A DNA stretch of 64,000 nucleotides from Bifidobacterium castoris (GCF_003952025.1 NZ_QXGI01000007.1:1-64000), one strand, 5' to 3'. Positions 25,759 through 35,881 are shown, counted from the stretch's first letter. Program-made: numbers and translations. Notes: generated by a model from the letters alone, not told the origin.

Positions 25759-27014
25759 CGGTTGTCCTCCTGTCCATGCGCGCCGTCATGGCCGCGTCCG
25801 AGCCTCGGTTCCTGACGCGGCGGCCGCGGCGGCCGCGGCGGCTGCGGCGGCGCGAGCGGCGGTTGCGGAGGCTGCGCCCCGCCTTCCTCGTCCGTCGCCG
25901 TCTCGACCGTCTCGACCGTCTCGGCAGCCCCGTCCGGCCCGGTCGTCTCCGTCGTCTCGCCCGTCTCGTCCGCGGCGGCGGAAGCGTCGTCCGGCTCCTC
26001 GCCGTCCTCGCGCTGAGCGAGTTCGTCAAGCGTGAGTCCACCGCCCCAGGTGAGGGTCTCCTCGACCGGCGCGAAGGCCTCGCCGTAGCGGCCGGTCTTG
26101 CCTGCGTGCACGCTCTTCGCGAGCCGCGCGATGCCTTCGCTCGACTCGTGCTCGATCGCGTCGCTCACGGCGTCCGCGGCCGCCTCGGCGCGCTCGATGC
26201 GCTCCCGGCGGTTCTTCGGCCGCGCGGCGTGCGCGAGGTCGGCGGCCGGCGACGCCACCATCGCCGCATCGCCGCTGATCGCGTCGTGAGCCCGCGCCGC
26301 GACCTGCTCGTCCGGGAAATACAGCGCCGAATCATAGACGCCGGCCGCCTGATCGCGCACGATCCTGCCGTTGTGCAGCTCGACGACGCGCTTGCGCATC
26401 GAGTTGACGATCTCCTCGTTATGCGTCGCCATGACGATCGTCGTGCCGGTGCGGTTGATCGCGTCGAGCACCTCCATGATGCCCAGCGACGTCGTCGGGT
26501 CGAGGTTGCCGGTGGGCTCATCGGCGAGCAGCAGCTGCGGATGGTTGACGTAGGCGCGCGCAATCGTGACGCGCTGCTGCTCGCCGCCGGACAGTTCGAG
26601 CGGCTTGTTGCGCTCCTTGCCGGTCAGGCCGACCGTCTTGAGCACCTTCGGCACGAGCGAGCGGATCGCCGATCGCGGCGTGCCGATCACCTCGAGCGCG
26701 AAGGCGACGTTCTCCCAGACGGTCTTGTTCGTCAGCAGCTTGTAATCCTGGAAGATCATGCCGACCGAACGACGGTAGTGCGGCACCTGCCGGTTCGGCA
26801 GGCGGCGCAGGTCGTAGCCGCCGACGCGGATCTCGCCGTCGGTCGCCTCCTCCTCGTGCAGCAGCAGACGCAGCAGCGAGGTCTTGCCGGAGCCGGAGGC
26901 GCCGACGAGGAAGACGAAGTCGCCGCGGTCGATCTGCAGGTTGACGTCCTCGAGCGCGGGACGTGTGGAGTTCGGGTAGATCTTGCTCACATGGTCCATC
27001 GAGATCAGCGCCAT
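25755..27014 (-). CDS. ftsE: cell-division ATP-binding protein FtsE with long C-terminal extension
   Basis: A 419-residue protein in which the first 230 residues are a standard FtsE: Walker [29 protein letters not shown], signature [15 protein letters not shown], Walker [14 protein letters not shown]. About 190 residues follow with no recognised domain: an Ala/Arg-rich part, a very acidic Thr/Glu stretch and a Pro-rich end ([20 protein letters not shown]). Typical FtsE is about 230 residues. GGAG stands 5 nt before ATG 27014. It is 61 nt from prfB and overlaps ftsX. Confidence 0.93.
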   Translation of the reverse strand: MALISMDHVSKIYPNSTRPALEDVNLQIDRGDFVFLVGASGSGKTSLLRLLLHEEEATDGEIRVGGYDLRRLPNRQVPHYRRSVGMIFQDYKLLTNKTVWENVAFALEVIGTPRSAIRSLVPKVLKTVGLTGKERNKPLELSGGEQQRVTIARAYVNHPQLLLADEPTGNLDPTTSLGIMEVLDAINRTGTTIVMATHNEEIVNSMRKRVVELHNGRIVRDQAAGVYDSALYFPDEQVAARAHDAISGDAAMVASPAADLAHAARPKNRRERIERAEAAADAVSDAIEHESSEGIARLAKSVHAGKTGRYGEAFAPVEETLTWGGGLTLDELAQREDGEEPDDASAAADETGETTETTGPDGAAETVETVETATDEEGGAQPPQPPLAPPQPPRPPRPPRQEPRLGRGHDGAHGQEDNR

Positions 27015-27075
27015 GTCATCTCCAATCCATCATGCGCACGGCTGCGCGAGACGCGTCGGTCGCCATGCGGCAAGT

Positions 27076-28206
27076 CTACTCGGCGGCCTGCTCAGCGGCC
27101 TCGCGGCGCTGCTCGTGACGCCAGCGGATACCGGCCTGGATGAACTCATCGATGTCGCCGTCGAAGACTGCCTGCGTCTGCGAGGTCTCGTGTCCGGTGC
27201 GCAGGTCCTTGACCATCTGGTACGGATGCAGCACGTAGGAACGCATCTGGTCGCCCCAGCTGGCCTTGATGTCGCCGGCGAGCTCCTTCTTCTTCTTGGC
27301 TTCCTCTTCATGGCGCAGCACGAGCAGCCTCGACTGCAGCACGGCCATCGCGGCGGCGCGGTTCTGGATCTGCGAGCGTTCGTCCTGCATCGTCACGACG
27401 ATGCCGGTCGGCAGGTGGGTGATGCGCACGGCGGAGTACGTCGTGTTGACGCCCTGGCCGCCGGGGCCGGAGGCGCAGTAGGTGTCGACGCGGATCTCGC
27501 TGTCCGGCACGTCGATGTGGTCGGTCGCCTCGACGAGCGGCACGACCTCGACGGCCGCGAAGCTCGTCTGGCGGCGCCCCTGGTTGTCGAAGGGCGAGAT
27601 GCGCACGAGGCGGTGCGTGCCGCCCTCGACGGACAGGCGTCCGTAGGCGTAGGGCGCGTCCACCTGGAAGGTCGCCGACTTGATGCCGGCCTCCTCGGCG
27701 TAGGACGTGTCCATGACCTTCGCCTTGTAGCCGTTGCGTTCCGCCCAGCGCAGGTACATGCGCAGCAGCATCTGCGCGAAGTCGGCCGCGTCGACGCCGC
27801 CCGCGCCGGAGCGGATCGTCACGACGGCGGAGCGCTCGTCGTATTCGCCGTCCATCAGCGTCTGGATCTCCATGTCCTCAAGATCCTTCGCGATCGCGCC
27901 GATCTCCGTCTGCGCCTCGGCGAGCGTGTCCGAGTCGTCCTCCTCGCGGCCGAGCTCGACGAGCGTCTCGACGTCGTCGATACGCGTGCGCGCCGACGAG
28001 AGACGCTTGATCTGCGACTGCACGGCGGAGAGCTTCGACGTCACCTGCTGCGCATGCTCCGGGTCGTCCCACAGTCCGGGTTCCGCCGCCTCGACCTCGA
28101 GCTCCTGCTCCTGCCGCTTGAGGCGGTCGACGTCGAGCGCGAGCGCGATCTCCTCGTATTTCGCGCGTGCGTCGGCGATCGCCTGGGAAAAGTCAAATTC
28201 TGCCAT
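27076..28206 (-). CDS. prfB: peptide chain release factor 2
   Basis: A 376-residue class I release factor that ends translation at UGA and UAA. SPF in [16 protein letters not shown] is the codon-reading tripeptide of RF2, and [14 protein letters not shown] carries the catalytic GGQ. The frame is continuous, so the programmed frameshift found in many bacterial prfB genes is absent. GAGGAG lies 6 nt before ATG 28206. It precedes ftsE on the same strand. Confidence 0.96.
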   Translation of the reverse strand: MAEFDFSQAIADARAKYEEIALALDVDRLKRQEQELEVEAAEPGLWDDPEHAQQVTSKLSAVQSQIKRLSSARTRIDDVETLVELGREEDDSDTLAEAQTEIGAIAKDLEDMEIQTLMDGEYDERSAVVTIRSGAGGVDAADFAQMLLRMYLRWAERNGYKAKVMDTSYAEEAGIKSATFQVDAPYAYGRLSVEGGTHRLVRISPFDNQGRRQTSFAAVEVVPLVEATDHIDVPDSEIRVDTYCASGPGGQGVNTTYSAVRITHLPTGIVVTMQDERSQIQNRAAAMAVLQSRLLVLRHEEEAKKKKELAGDIKASWGDQMRSYVLHPYQMVKDLRTGHETSQTQAVFDGDIDEFIQAGIRWRHEQRREAAEQAAE

Positions 28207-28268
28207 GATGCTCCTCAAAAATCGTGTGTTGCGGTGCGCGCGCCGGGACTGCGTCCGGCGGGCGCGCG

Positions 28269-28288
28269 GCGGGGCTTTCGTTCCCCGC
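28269..28288 (-). terminator. GC hairpin between the small membrane ORF and prfB
   Basis: GCGGGG and its complement with an 8-nt loop (CTTTCGTT). A second GC-rich pairing lies beside it (28230-28260). It lies about 100 nt after the ORF at 28388-28522. Confidence 0.3.
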
Positions 28289-28387
28289 GCCGGTTTCGTT
28301 TCATCGAGCCGTCGGGTCCGTCACCACGTCCAACTGGTCGGGACGGTCCCGCATTCCCGGACGTCCATGTCACGGGAACATGGAGGT

Positions 28388-28522
28388 TCAAAGGCCGGAC
28401 AGGACCATCGGGACGCACATCCCGACGACGATGGCCGCGATGACGGCGACGGTGAGGACGCGGCGCAGGTCGTGGCCGCCCTCGTCTCGACGTTCCGGTT
28501 CATGCTGGTTCTTGGCGCTCAC
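28388..28522 (-). CDS. small single-helix membrane protein, 44 aa
   Basis: Not recognised. The ORF starts at GTG 28522 and ends TGA 28388-28390. A charged N-terminal half ([20 protein letters not shown]) is followed by one hydrophobic helix ([20 protein letters not shown]) that runs to the end. TACACT lies 9 nt before the GTG without a Shine-Dalgarno sequence, as expected of a leaderless gene. It is upstream of prfB on the same strand and divergent from dapD. Translation is not proven; another frame is open over the same DNA but has no such helix. Confidence 0.45.
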   Translation of the reverse strand: MSAKNQHEPERRDEGGHDLRRVLTVAVIAAIVVGMCVPMVLSGL

Positions 28523-28718
28523 AGAAACCACAGTGTACCGCACACCCAACCCGTGTTCGCGCCGAGCCGCACGGCCGCCGCCGGCAACACGCGCGGATGG
28601 CCTCCTCCTCGCCGCGCATCCCCCGTTGTATCGTGGAAACGCGCGGCGCGCGAGGATGCGCCGTGGCAGCGCGGCCGGCGCGACGCCGGCCGGCACCGTC
28701 TTCACCGAAGGAGCGCAC

Positions 28719-29708
28719 ATGACCGATGAACGCTGGGCATGGGGCTGGGGTCTCGCCAACGTCGACGCCGCCGGCAACACCCTCGACGTCTGGTATCCGA
28801 AACTTGAGATGGGCGACGCGAAGCCGTCCGCGCCGACCGGCATGCACGGCTTCGGCGCGCTCGTGCACGAGGGGCCCGACGCGCGCGGCGTGCGCCGCGT
28901 GCCGGTGTTCGCCGCCGTGGACGTCGACGCCCCGATTTCCGACGCGGCGGACGCCTACCTGCGCCTGCACCTGCTGAGCATGCGCCTGGCCAAGCCGAAC
29001 TCGATGAACCTCGACGGCATCTTCGGCGCGCTCAACAACGTCGTGTGGACGAACTACGGCCCCTTCGCCGTCGAGGACTTCGCGCGGCGCCGCCTCGACG
29101 TCATGAACGCGAACGCCGGCGCCGCGATGCCGGGCATGCACGCCGACGTCAACGTCCTGGCGATCGACAAGTTCCCGCGCATGCTCGACTACGTCGTGCC
29201 GAGCGGCGTGCGCATCGGCGACGGCGACCGCGTGCGCCTCGGCGCCTATCTGAGCGAAGGCACGACGGTCATGCACGCCGGTTTCGTCAACTTCAACGCC
29301 GGCACTCTCGGCACCTGCATGATCGAGGGCCGCGTCTCGCAGGGCGTCGTCGTCGGCGACGGCTCCGACGTCGGCGGCGGCGCGTCGATCATGGGCACGC
29401 TGTCGGGCGGCGGCAAGCTGCGCAACTCGATCGGCGAGCATTCGCTGCTCGGCGCGAACGCGGGCATCGGCATCTCGCTCGGCGACAACTGCGTCGTCGA
29501 GGCGGGCCTGTACGTGACGGCCGGCACGAAAATCGAGGTGTGGGACAAGGAGAAGGCCGCCGCCGGCGTCCCGCTCGACGTCGTCAAGGGCGCCGAGCTG
29601 AGTGGCAAGGACAACATCATGTTCATCCGCAACTCGCTGACCGGCGCCGTCCAGGCGCGTGCGCGCAAGGTCGGCATCGCGCTCAACGACGCGTTGCACA
29701 AGAACTGA
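28719..29708 (+). CDS. dapD: 2,3,4,5-tetrahydropyridine-2,6-dicarboxylate N-succinyltransferase
   Basis: A 329-residue acyltransferase of the lysine/diaminopimelate pathway that succinylates tetrahydrodipicolinate. The C-terminal half is a left-handed beta helix of hexapeptide repeats ([40 protein letters not shown]). This is the actinobacterial DapD type. GAAGGAG stands 8 nt before ATG 28719; the 15 bases GAAGGAGCGCACATG are the same as at coaX. The open frame extends far upstream but reads as non-coding there. Confidence 0.92.
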   Translation: MTDERWAWGWGLANVDAAGNTLDVWYPKLEMGDAKPSAPTGMHGFGALVHEGPDARGVRRVPVFAAVDVDAPISDAADAYLRLHLLSMRLAKPNSMNLDGIFGALNNVVWTNYGPFAVEDFARRRLDVMNANAGAAMPGMHADVNVLAIDKFPRMLDYVVPSGVRIGDGDRVRLGAYLSEGTTVMHAGFVNFNAGTLGTCMIEGRVSQGVVVGDGSDVGGGASIMGTLSGGGKLRNSIGEHSLLGANAGIGISLGDNCVVEAGLYVTAGTKIEVWDKEKAAAGVPLDVVKGAELSGKDNIMFIRNSLTGAVQARARKVGIALNDALHKN

Positions 29709-29719
29709 CGGAGGACATG

Positions 29720-29796
29720 CCCCTCCCCGGCCGGGATTGGTTCCGCGAAACGCCGGCCACGCCGGCGCCGCGGAGGGATCGCGGCCGGGGAGGGGC
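29720..29796 (+). terminator. long-armed stem-loop between dapD and rlmH
   Basis: GCCCCTCCCCGGCCG (29720-29734) pairs perfectly with 29782-29796. The 47-nt loop contains a smaller CGCCGGC/GCCGGCG hairpin. It sits directly between the dapD stop and the rlmH ribosome-binding site, so it could end or attenuate the dapD transcript. Confidence 0.5.
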
Positions 29797-29817
29797 GTTC
29801 GCATGCGAAGGGATGCC

Positions 29818-30297
29818 ATGAACATCGACATCATCTGCGTCGGCAAGGTCAAGGAACGCTATCTGCGCGACGCGATCGACGAATACCGCAAACGCCTGTC
29901 GCGCTTCGCGAAGGTCGACGTCGTCGAAGTGCCCGACGAGAAGACGCCGGAACACGCCTCCGACACGCTCAACGCGCAGATCAAGGCGAAGGAGGGCGAG
30001 CGCATCCTCAGGCATCTGCGCGACAACGCCTTCGTCGTCGCGCTCGCGATCGAGGGCGGCCAGCTGACGAGCGAGCAGCTCGCGGCGAGGATCGCGCAAT
30101 GGGGGCTGCACGGCGTCAGCCATCTGCAGTTCGTCATCGGCGGTTCGCTCGGTCTCGACCCGCGCGTGCTGGGGCGCGCGGACATGCTGCTGAGCTTCTC
30201 GAAGATGACGTTCCCACACCAGCTCATGCGCGTCATCCTGCTCGAGCAGGTCTACCGCGCGTTCAAGATCAACGCGCACGAACCGTACCACAAATGA
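29818..30297 (+). CDS. rlmH: 23S rRNA (pseudouridine1915-N3)-methyltransferase RlmH
   Basis: A 159-residue SPOUT methyltransferase that modifies helix 69 of 23S r[19 protein letters not shown] at the start, [14 protein letters not shown], the [17 protein letters not shown]-binding knot and the C-terminal [24 protein letters not shown] are diagnostic. Length matches the family. AAGGG precedes ATG 29818. It converges on gltA. Confidence 0.96.
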   Translation: MNIDIICVGKVKERYLRDAIDEYRKRLSRFAKVDVVEVPDEKTPEHASDTLNAQIKAKEGERILRHLRDNAFVVALAIEGGQLTSEQLAARIAQWGLHGVSHLQFVIGGSLGLDPRVLGRADMLLSFSKMTFPHQLMRVILLEQVYRAFKINAHEPYHK

Positions 30298-30313
30298 ACG
30301 TGCGGGGCGCGGC

Positions 30314-31609
30314 TCAGCCGCGTTCGTCCATCGGCACGTAGTCACGCAGCACCTCGCCGGTGTAGACCTGGCGCGGCCGGCCGATCTTCGTCATCGGGTC
30401 GGCGATCATCTCGCGGTACTGGGCGATCCATCCGGGGATGCGCCCCAGCGCGAACAGCGGTGTGAACATCGACGGGCCGAAGCCGATCGCGCGGTAGATC
30501 AGTCCGGTGTAGAAGTCGACGTTCGGATAGAGGTGGCGTGAGACGAAGTAGTCGTCGGTGAGCGCGATCTCCTCGAGTCGGAGCGCCACGTCGAAGAGCT
30601 CCTCGTCGCCCGGCATCAGCTTGAGCGTCGCCGTCTGCTCCATGATCCGCTCCAGATAGTGCTTTGCGATCGCCGCGCGCGGGTCATAGGACTTGTAGAC
30701 GCGGTGCCCCAGCCCCGAGATGCGCTCGCCGTTGCTCTTGGCACGGTCGACGAATTCGCGCACGCCTATGCCCGAGTCGCGGATCGCCATCAGCTGGCGC
30801 AGCACCGCCTCGTTCGCTCCGCCGTGCAACGGGCCGGACAGCGCGTTGATGCCGGCCGCCACGGCGGAGTACAGGTTCGCATGCGCCGACCCGGCGATGC
30901 GCACGACCGACGTCGAGCAGTTCTGCTCATGGTCGGCGTGGATGATGAGCAGGCGGCCGAGGGCGTGCACGTAGAGCGGGTCGGATTCGAACTGCTCGTA
31001 CGGCACGGCGAAGCACATGCGGATGAAGTCGTCGACGTAGCCGCGCGCGTAGTCCGGGTAGAGCATCGGCTCGTCGCGCCGGCGGCGCAGGATGTAGCTG
31101 ACGATCGTGCGCGCCTTCGCCATGATGATCGTCGCCGCAGCGTCGAGCTGATCGGAATCGTTGATGTCGGTCGTCTCCGGGTTGAAGGCGGCGAGCGCGT
31201 TGATGGCGGACGCAAGGACGCTCATCGGCTGCGCCTCGCGCGGGAACGAGCCCATGAAGGTGCGGAAGTCCTCGCCGACCATCGTGTGGTGGTTGATGTC
31301 GTCGACGAAGCGCTCGTACTGCGCGCGGGTCGGCAGCTCACCGTGGCGCAGCAGCCACGAGACCTCGAGGAAGTCGGAGCGCTCGCACAGCTGCTCGATC
31401 GGGTATCCGCGGTAGCGCAGGATCGAATGCTCGCCGTCGATGTAGGTGATCTTCGACTCGCATTGCGCGGTCGTCAGGAATCCGGGATCGAGCGAAACCC
31501 ATTTGTCGTTGCGCAGCGAGGACATGACGATGCCGTCGGGTCCCGCGCTCGCCTTCACGACCGGCAATTCGAACTGGTTGGACTCCACATGCAACTGCGC
31601 TACGCCCAT
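30314..31609 (-). CDS. gltA: citrate synthase
   Basis: A 431-residue hexameric-type citrate synthase condensing acetyl-CoA and oxaloacetate. LRYRGYPIEQL, HADHEQNCSTSVVRIAGS, GPLHGGANEAVLRQL and GLGHRVYKSYDPRA are the family's active-site blocks. In organisms with an incomplete TCA cycle it serves 2-oxoglutarate and glutamate synthesis. AGGAGG stands 5 nt before ATG 31609. The gene has its own upstream region with a TATAGT hexamer at 31727-31732. Confidence 0.95.
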   Translation of the reverse strand: MGVAQLHVESNQFELPVVKASAGPDGIVMSSLRNDKWVSLDPGFLTTAQCESKITYIDGEHSILRYRGYPIEQLCERSDFLEVSWLLRHGELPTRAQYERFVDDINHHTMVGEDFRTFMGSFPREAQPMSVLASAINALAAFNPETTDINDSDQLDAAATIIMAKARTIVSYILRRRRDEPMLYPDYARGYVDDFIRMCFAVPYEQFESDPLYVHALGRLLIIHADHEQNCSTSVVRIAGSAHANLYSAVAAGINALSGPLHGGANEAVLRQLMAIRDSGIGVREFVDRAKSNGERISGLGHRVYKSYDPRAAIAKHYLERIMEQTATLKLMPGDEELFDVALRLEEIALTDDYFVSRHLYPNVDFYTGLIYRAIGFGPSMFTPLFALGRIPGWIAQYREMIADPMTKIGRPRQVYTGEVLRDYVPMDERG

Positions 31610-31726
31610 GCCGCCTCCTGTGTGATCGGTGTGTGACCTGCTGTGTGGTGCTGCTTCCTTCAGCCCGCGGCGCGCGCATGCGCCGCAGGGGCTCCATGAC
31701 GCGCGCGGCTCCGGGCACTGCCGACC

Positions 31727-31732
31727 ACTATA
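31727..31732 (-). promoter_or_regulatory. putative gltA -10 hexamer
   Basis: TATAGT on the minus strand, about 118 nt before the gltA ATG, giving a moderately long 5' leader. The same hexamer directly precedes pepO and guaB. Confidence 0.35.
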
Positions 31733-31786
31733 GGGTATCCGTATTTCACGGCGGGCCGCCGTCTCAAAACGCGTGTCGCGCCCGAC

Positions 31787-31818
31787 GGCCCCCGCGCACC
31801 GGAGGATGCGCGGGGGCC
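31787..31818 (-). terminator. terminator after map
   Basis: GGCCCCCGCGCA and its complement form a 12-bp stem with an 8-nt loop. On the minus strand a CGTTTTGAG run follows about 15 nt later. It lies between the map stop and the gltA promoter region. Confidence 0.6.
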
Positions 31819-31840
31819 GCGGAAAAGACGCCGAGGGCGC

Positions 31841-32647
31841 TCAGCCCTTGAACTCGGCCGAGATCGGATCGCCTTCGCGCTGCGTGAGCACGATCGGGCC
31901 GCCTTCGGTGATCGCGATCGTGTGCTCGCTGTGCGCGCCGCGCGAGCCGTCCTCGCTGCGCAGCGTCCAGCCGTCCTTCGGGTCCTGGTAGATCTCGTCG
32001 GTCGTCTTGAGGAACCACGGTTCAATCGCGATGACGAGGCCGGGGCGCAGCTTGTAGCCGTGGTGCGCCTTGCCGTCGTTGGGCACATGCGGGTCGCCGT
32101 GCATGATGTGGCCGACGCCGTGGCCGCCGAAGTCGAGGTTGATCGGATAGCCGTAGGCGCGCGCGACGTCGCCGACGGCGTGCGAGATGTCGCCGAGGCG
32201 GTTGCCCGGTTGCGCGGCGGCGATGCCGGCGGCGAGCGCCTCCTGCGTGCACTTGATCAGGCGCAGATCCTCCGGCTCCTTGTCCTTGCCGACGACGAAG
32301 CTCACGGCGGAGTCGGCGACCCAGCCGTCGACGCTGATCGCGAGGTCGAGGCTGACGAGGTCGCCGTCCTTGAGGTCGTAGTCGTAGGGCACGCCGTGCA
32401 ACACGGCATCGTTGACGGACACGCAGATGTAGTGCGCGAACGGGCCGGTGCCGAAGTCCGGCGCGTAGTCGACGTAGCACGATTGCGCGCCCTTGCGGTC
32501 GACGATGCGCTGATGCACGAATTCATCGATTTCGAGCAGGTTCGTGCCGACCGTCGTGCGTTCCTGGAGATCGTGCAGGATGCCGCCGACGAAACGGCCT
32601 GCCGGCTTCATCGCTTCGATTTCCGAATGGGTCTTGAGTTCGATCAT
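31841..32647 (-). CDS. map: methionine aminopeptidase, type I
   Basis: A 268-residue metallopeptidase that removes initiator methionine from nascent proteins. The five metal ligands are in SLDLAIS and VADSAVSF (Asp, Asp), GGHGVGH (His), AIEPW (Glu) and HSEHTI (Glu). There is no N-terminal zinc-finger extension. AGGTGG lies about 10 nt before ATG 32647. It is upstream of gltA on the same strand but separated by a terminator. Confidence 0.95.
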   Translation of the reverse strand: MIELKTHSEIEAMKPAGRFVGGILHDLQERTTVGTNLLEIDEFVHQRIVDRKGAQSCYVDYAPDFGTGPFAHYICVSVNDAVLHGVPYDYDLKDGDLVSLDLAISVDGWVADSAVSFVVGKDKEPEDLRLIKCTQEALAAGIAAAQPGNRLGDISHAVGDVARAYGYPINLDFGGHGVGHIMHGDPHVPNDGKAHHGYKLRPGLVIAIEPWFLKTTDEIYQDPKDGWTLRSEDGSRGAHSEHTIAITEGGPIVLTQREGDPISAEFKG

Positions 32648-32772
32648 GGAGTTTCTACCACCTTATTGTCACGCTTGCCAATCGTTGCAGCGACTGCTGT
32701 ACCACCCTATCCCCCGCAGCTTACATTCGTCCGCGTCCCGCGCCGCGGGGACGCCGATCCGCCCGCGCTCAC

Positions 32773-32813
32773 GCACAAGGCCGGCCCCGCGGGATGCGGG
32801 GCCGGCCTTGTGC
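32773..32813 (-). terminator. perfect 18-bp terminator stem after the DUF308 gene
   Basis: Two perfect 18-nt arms (starting GCACAAGGCCGGCCCCGC) with a GGGAT loop, 21 nt past the stop codon of the minus-strand membrane protein. Confidence 0.7.
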
Positions 32814-32834
32814 ATTTGCGACGGGGACCGCGGG

Positions 32835-33443
32835 TCAGTTCTTCGCGGCGCGGCCGAACGAGAACGCGCGCACGATCGCGATGATGCCCATGACGACCAT
32901 CGCGCAGCCGCCGAAGATGATGAGGGCGACGGTCGACGCCATCGGCATGCACACGATCGCGAAGCCGGCGATGATCGAGATGATCGCATAGGCGATCGCC
33001 CAGCCGGAGCTCGGCATCGACCACGATTCGGCGAGCGCCATGACGCCTTCCATGATCCAGCCGATGCCGACGATGAGCGTGAACATGATCGCGAGCGTCG
33101 CCGTGGAGAACGCCGTGTAGCGCAGCACGACGAGTCCGCCGATGATCAGCAGGATGCCGATGAGGATGCCGAGCACGCGCCATCCGGCCGGCAGTCCGAC
33201 CTCGACGATCGAGCTGACGATGCGCACGATGCCGGAGATCAGGAAGTAGATGCCGAGCATGACGCAGGCGACGACGAGCGTCTTGCCCGGCCATACGAGC
33301 AGGCAGACGCCGAGCGCGAGCGCGGCGAGGCCGATGAGACCGTAGGCGATGCGCACGGCGTTCTTCGCGCCGGTCGGCAGCGACTGCTCGACGAGTCTGA
33401 ACGGGCTCCAGTTGCCGTTCGGCGAATCATTGACGTTGGACAT
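32835..33443 (-). CDS. DUF308/HdeD-like integral membrane protein
   Basis: A 202-residue protein with six hydrophobic helices in three pairs, the arrangement of HdeD/DUF308 proteins (for example IAYGLIGLAALALGVCLLVWP and WRVLGILIGILLIIGGLVVL). The helix pairs look like an internal threefold repeat. HdeD proteins are linked to acid resistance in enterobacteria; function here is unknown. AAAGGAG lies 6 nt before ATG 33443. The gene stands alone with its own terminator. Confidence 0.82.
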   Translation of the reverse strand: MSNVNDSPNGNWSPFRLVEQSLPTGAKNAVRIAYGLIGLAALALGVCLLVWPGKTLVVACVMLGIYFLISGIVRIVSSIVEVGLPAGWRVLGILIGILLIIGGLVVLRYTAFSTATLAIMFTLIVGIGWIMEGVMALAESWSMPSSGWAIAYAIISIIAGFAIVCMPMASTVALIIFGGCAMVVMGIIAIVRAFSFGRAAKN

Positions 33444-33722
33444 GATGGCTCCTTTCATTTTTCATTCCGTCGCGGCCGAACGGCCGGCGCCCTCGGGCGA
33501 CGCGCGTCATATGGATCCGCGACCGCATGGTTGCCCCGCAGGCCCCGCCTGCGGTCATGTATCCAGTGTGCCCTCCCCCACCCGTCCGCCGCGTCGTTTT
33601 CGCGATTGTTTCCCTTCTCGCGTAGTCGGCGGCGAAATCCTCCGATGTGTGGGCCGCCGCCGGACGGCCCCGCACGGGGATGTCCGGCCGCTTGGGGACG
33701 GACGGCGTTGTCAGAAAAGCTC

Positions 33723-33728
33723 TATAGT
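33723..33728 (+). promoter_or_regulatory. -10 hexamer directly before pepO
   Basis: TATAGT ends 8 nt before the pepO ATG, with no Shine-Dalgarno sequence between, fitting a leaderless transcript. A -35 match at proper distance is not evident. Confidence 0.45.
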
Positions 33729-33736
33729 GTGGAACC

Positions 33737-35809
33737 ATGAGCAACACCTACCAGTCCGGCATCGATCCGGCCGCATTCTCCTCCGTGATCCGCCCCGCGG
33801 ACGACCTGTTCCGCTACGTCAACGGCCCGTGGATCGACACCTACGCGCTTCCCGACGACCGTTCACGCTACGGCTCCTTCGACCGTCTCGCTGAGAACGC
33901 CGAATCCCAGATCCGCGACATCCTCGAGTCCGATGGCGACGAAGCCGCCGTCTCGAAGGCGATCTACCGTTCCTTCCTCGACGTCGACGCCGTCGAACAG
34001 GCCGGCGTCGCGCCGATCCGCGCCGACCTCGACGCGCTCGACGCCGTCAGGTCGAAGGCCGAGCTGACCGCGCTGCTCGGCGAACTGAGCCCCTACGGCG
34101 GCCCCGACCTGTTCGGCTTCGACATCTTCGGCGACTTCAACGACCCCGACCACAACATCATGCACGTGAGCCAGGGCGGTCTGGGGCTGCCCGACGAGGC
34201 CTACTACCGCGAGGACCACTACGCGCCGATCCGCGACGCCTATGTGACGATGGTCGCCCGACAGCTGCGAAACGCCGGCTATGACCACGACGCGCAGGCG
34301 CAGGCGCAGCGTCTGCTCGAGATCGAGACGACGATCGCCTCCCACCATTGGACGAACGTCGAGACGCGCGACTCGCAGAAGACGAACAACCCGACCGACT
34401 TCGCCGCATTGTCGGCGATGCTCTCCTCCTTCGACGTCGAGGCGTGGGCGAAGGCGATGCAGACGTCGTACGACCGTTCGAAGACCGCGCGCAGCCATCC
34501 GGTCGACGTGCTCGGCGCGCTCGCGCACGTCAACGTCATGGAGCCGTCGTTCCTCACCGGGCTCGACGGGTTCTGGGCCGACGCAGACCTCGAGGACCTC
34601 AGGCTGTGGGCGCGCGTCCACATCATCGTCGACCGTGCGAGCATGCTGTCGAGCGCCTTCGACACTACGAACTTCGACTTCTACGGCAGGACGCTCTCCG
34701 GCGCGAAGGAGCAGCGCGTGCGCTGGAAGCGCGGCGTCTCCCTCGTCAACGGCATCTGCGGCGAGGATGTCGGCCGTATCTACGTGCGCGAGCATTTCCC
34801 CGAGTCGTCGAAGACGCGCATGGAGCAGCTCGTGCATAACCTGATCGAGGCCTACCACGTCTCGATCCTGAACAGCGACTGGCTCGGCGACGAGACGAAG
34901 CGCAAGGCGCTAGACAAGCTCGACCATTTCGAGGCGAAGATCGGCTACACGAACCATTGGCGCGACTACACGGCGCTCGACGTCGACATGTCGGCCGGCC
35001 TGATGGACAACATGCGCGCCGCCTCGGTCTACGAGTTCGGCTACCAGATGGCCAAATGCGGCAAGCCGGTGGACAAGGACGAGTGGCTGATGAACCCGCA
35101 GACGGTCAACGCCTACTATGAGCCGACGCTCAACATCATCGTGTTCCCCGCCGCGATCCTGCAGCCTCCGTTCTTCGACCCGGACGCCGAGGACGCCGTC
35201 AACTACGGCGGCATCGGCTCGGTCATCGGCCATGAGATCGGCCACGGCTTCGACGACCAGGGCGCGCAGTTCAATGGCGAGGGCAAGCTCGAGGACTGGT
35301 GGACCGCCGAGGACAAGGAGCGCTTCCAGCAGCTGACGAAGGCGCTCATCGAGCAGTACGACCGCTTCGTGCCCGCGCAGCTGCAAGGGAAGTACGGCGA
35401 CGATCCGGACAAGGCGCCGCATGTCAACGGCGCGCTGACGATCGGCGAGAACATCGGCGACCTGTCCGGCGTCAACATCGCGCTCAAGGCCTACGCGTTC
35501 TCGCTCGACGAGGCGCAGGGCAGGCCGATCGACGGCGACCCGGCGGCGATCGAGGCCGCGCTCGACACAGCGCCGACGCTCGACGGCTTCACCGGCCTGC
35601 AGCGCTTCTTCCTCGGATACGCGCTAATCTGGCGCACGAAGAACCGCGATGAGCTCGCCGAGCAGTATCTGCAGATCGATCCGCATTCGCCGGCCGAATG
35701 CCGTACGAACGGCATCGCGCGCAACGTCGAGCTGTTCTACAAGGCCTTCGGAGTCACGCCCGACGACCGCATGTGGCTCAAGCCGGAGGAACGAGTCCAC
35801 ATCTGGTGA
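33737..35809 (+). CDS. pepO: M13-family endopeptidase PepO
   Basis: A 690-residue neprilysin-like zinc metallopeptidase acting on oligopeptides. The zinc site is HEIGHGFDDQG (HExxH near residue 498), the third ligand Glu is in GENIGDLSG, and substrate-binding NAYYEPTLNIIVFPAAIL precedes it. There is no signal peptide or membrane anchor, so it should be cytoplasmic, as in lactic acid bacteria and bifidobacteria. The start is ATG 33737, next to a -10-like hexamer. A strong terminator follows. Confidence 0.95.
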   Translation: MSNTYQSGIDPAAFSSVIRPADDLFRYVNGPWIDTYALPDDRSRYGSFDRLAENAESQIRDILESDGDEAAVSKAIYRSFLDVDAVEQAGVAPIRADLDALDAVRSKAELTALLGELSPYGGPDLFGFDIFGDFNDPDHNIMHVSQGGLGLPDEAYYREDHYAPIRDAYVTMVARQLRNAGYDHDAQAQAQRLLEIETTIASHHWTNVETRDSQKTNNPTDFAALSAMLSSFDVEAWAKAMQTSYDRSKTARSHPVDVLGALAHVNVMEPSFLTGLDGFWADADLEDLRLWARVHIIVDRASMLSSAFDTTNFDFYGRTLSGAKEQRVRWKRGVSLVNGICGEDVGRIYVREHFPESSKTRMEQLVHNLIEAYHVSILNSDWLGDETKRKALDKLDHFEAKIGYTNHWRDYTALDVDMSAGLMDNMRAASVYEFGYQMAKCGKPVDKDEWLMNPQTVNAYYEPTLNIIVFPAAILQPPFFDPDAEDAVNYGGIGSVIGHEIGHGFDDQGAQFNGEGKLEDWWTAEDKERFQQLTKALIEQYDRFVPAQLQGKYGDDPDKAPHVNGALTIGENIGDLSGVNIALKAYAFSLDEAQGRPIDGDPAAIEAALDTAPTLDGFTGLQRFFLGYALIWRTKNRDELAEQYLQIDPHSPAECRTNGIARNVELFYKAFGVTPDDRMWLKPEERVHIW

Positions 35810-35839
35810 TCCGACGCCCCGAGCGCCGGATGCGATGGC

Positions 35840-35877
35840 GGGAGGGCGCGGTTCATTGAACCGCGCCCTCCCTTTTT
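35840..35877 (+). terminator. Rho-independent terminator of pepO
   Basis: GGGAGGGCGCGGTTCA pairs with its complement at 57-72 of the same line of sequence (35857-35872), followed by TTTTT. This is the clearest intrinsic terminator in the window. A few bases at the tip must stay unpaired as loop. Confidence 0.85.
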
Positions 35878-35881
35878 CGCC

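Noticed and set aside
27076-28206. Programmed frameshift in prfB
   Set aside because: The reading frame is continuous from ATG 28206 to the stop, with no in-frame TGA near codon 25.
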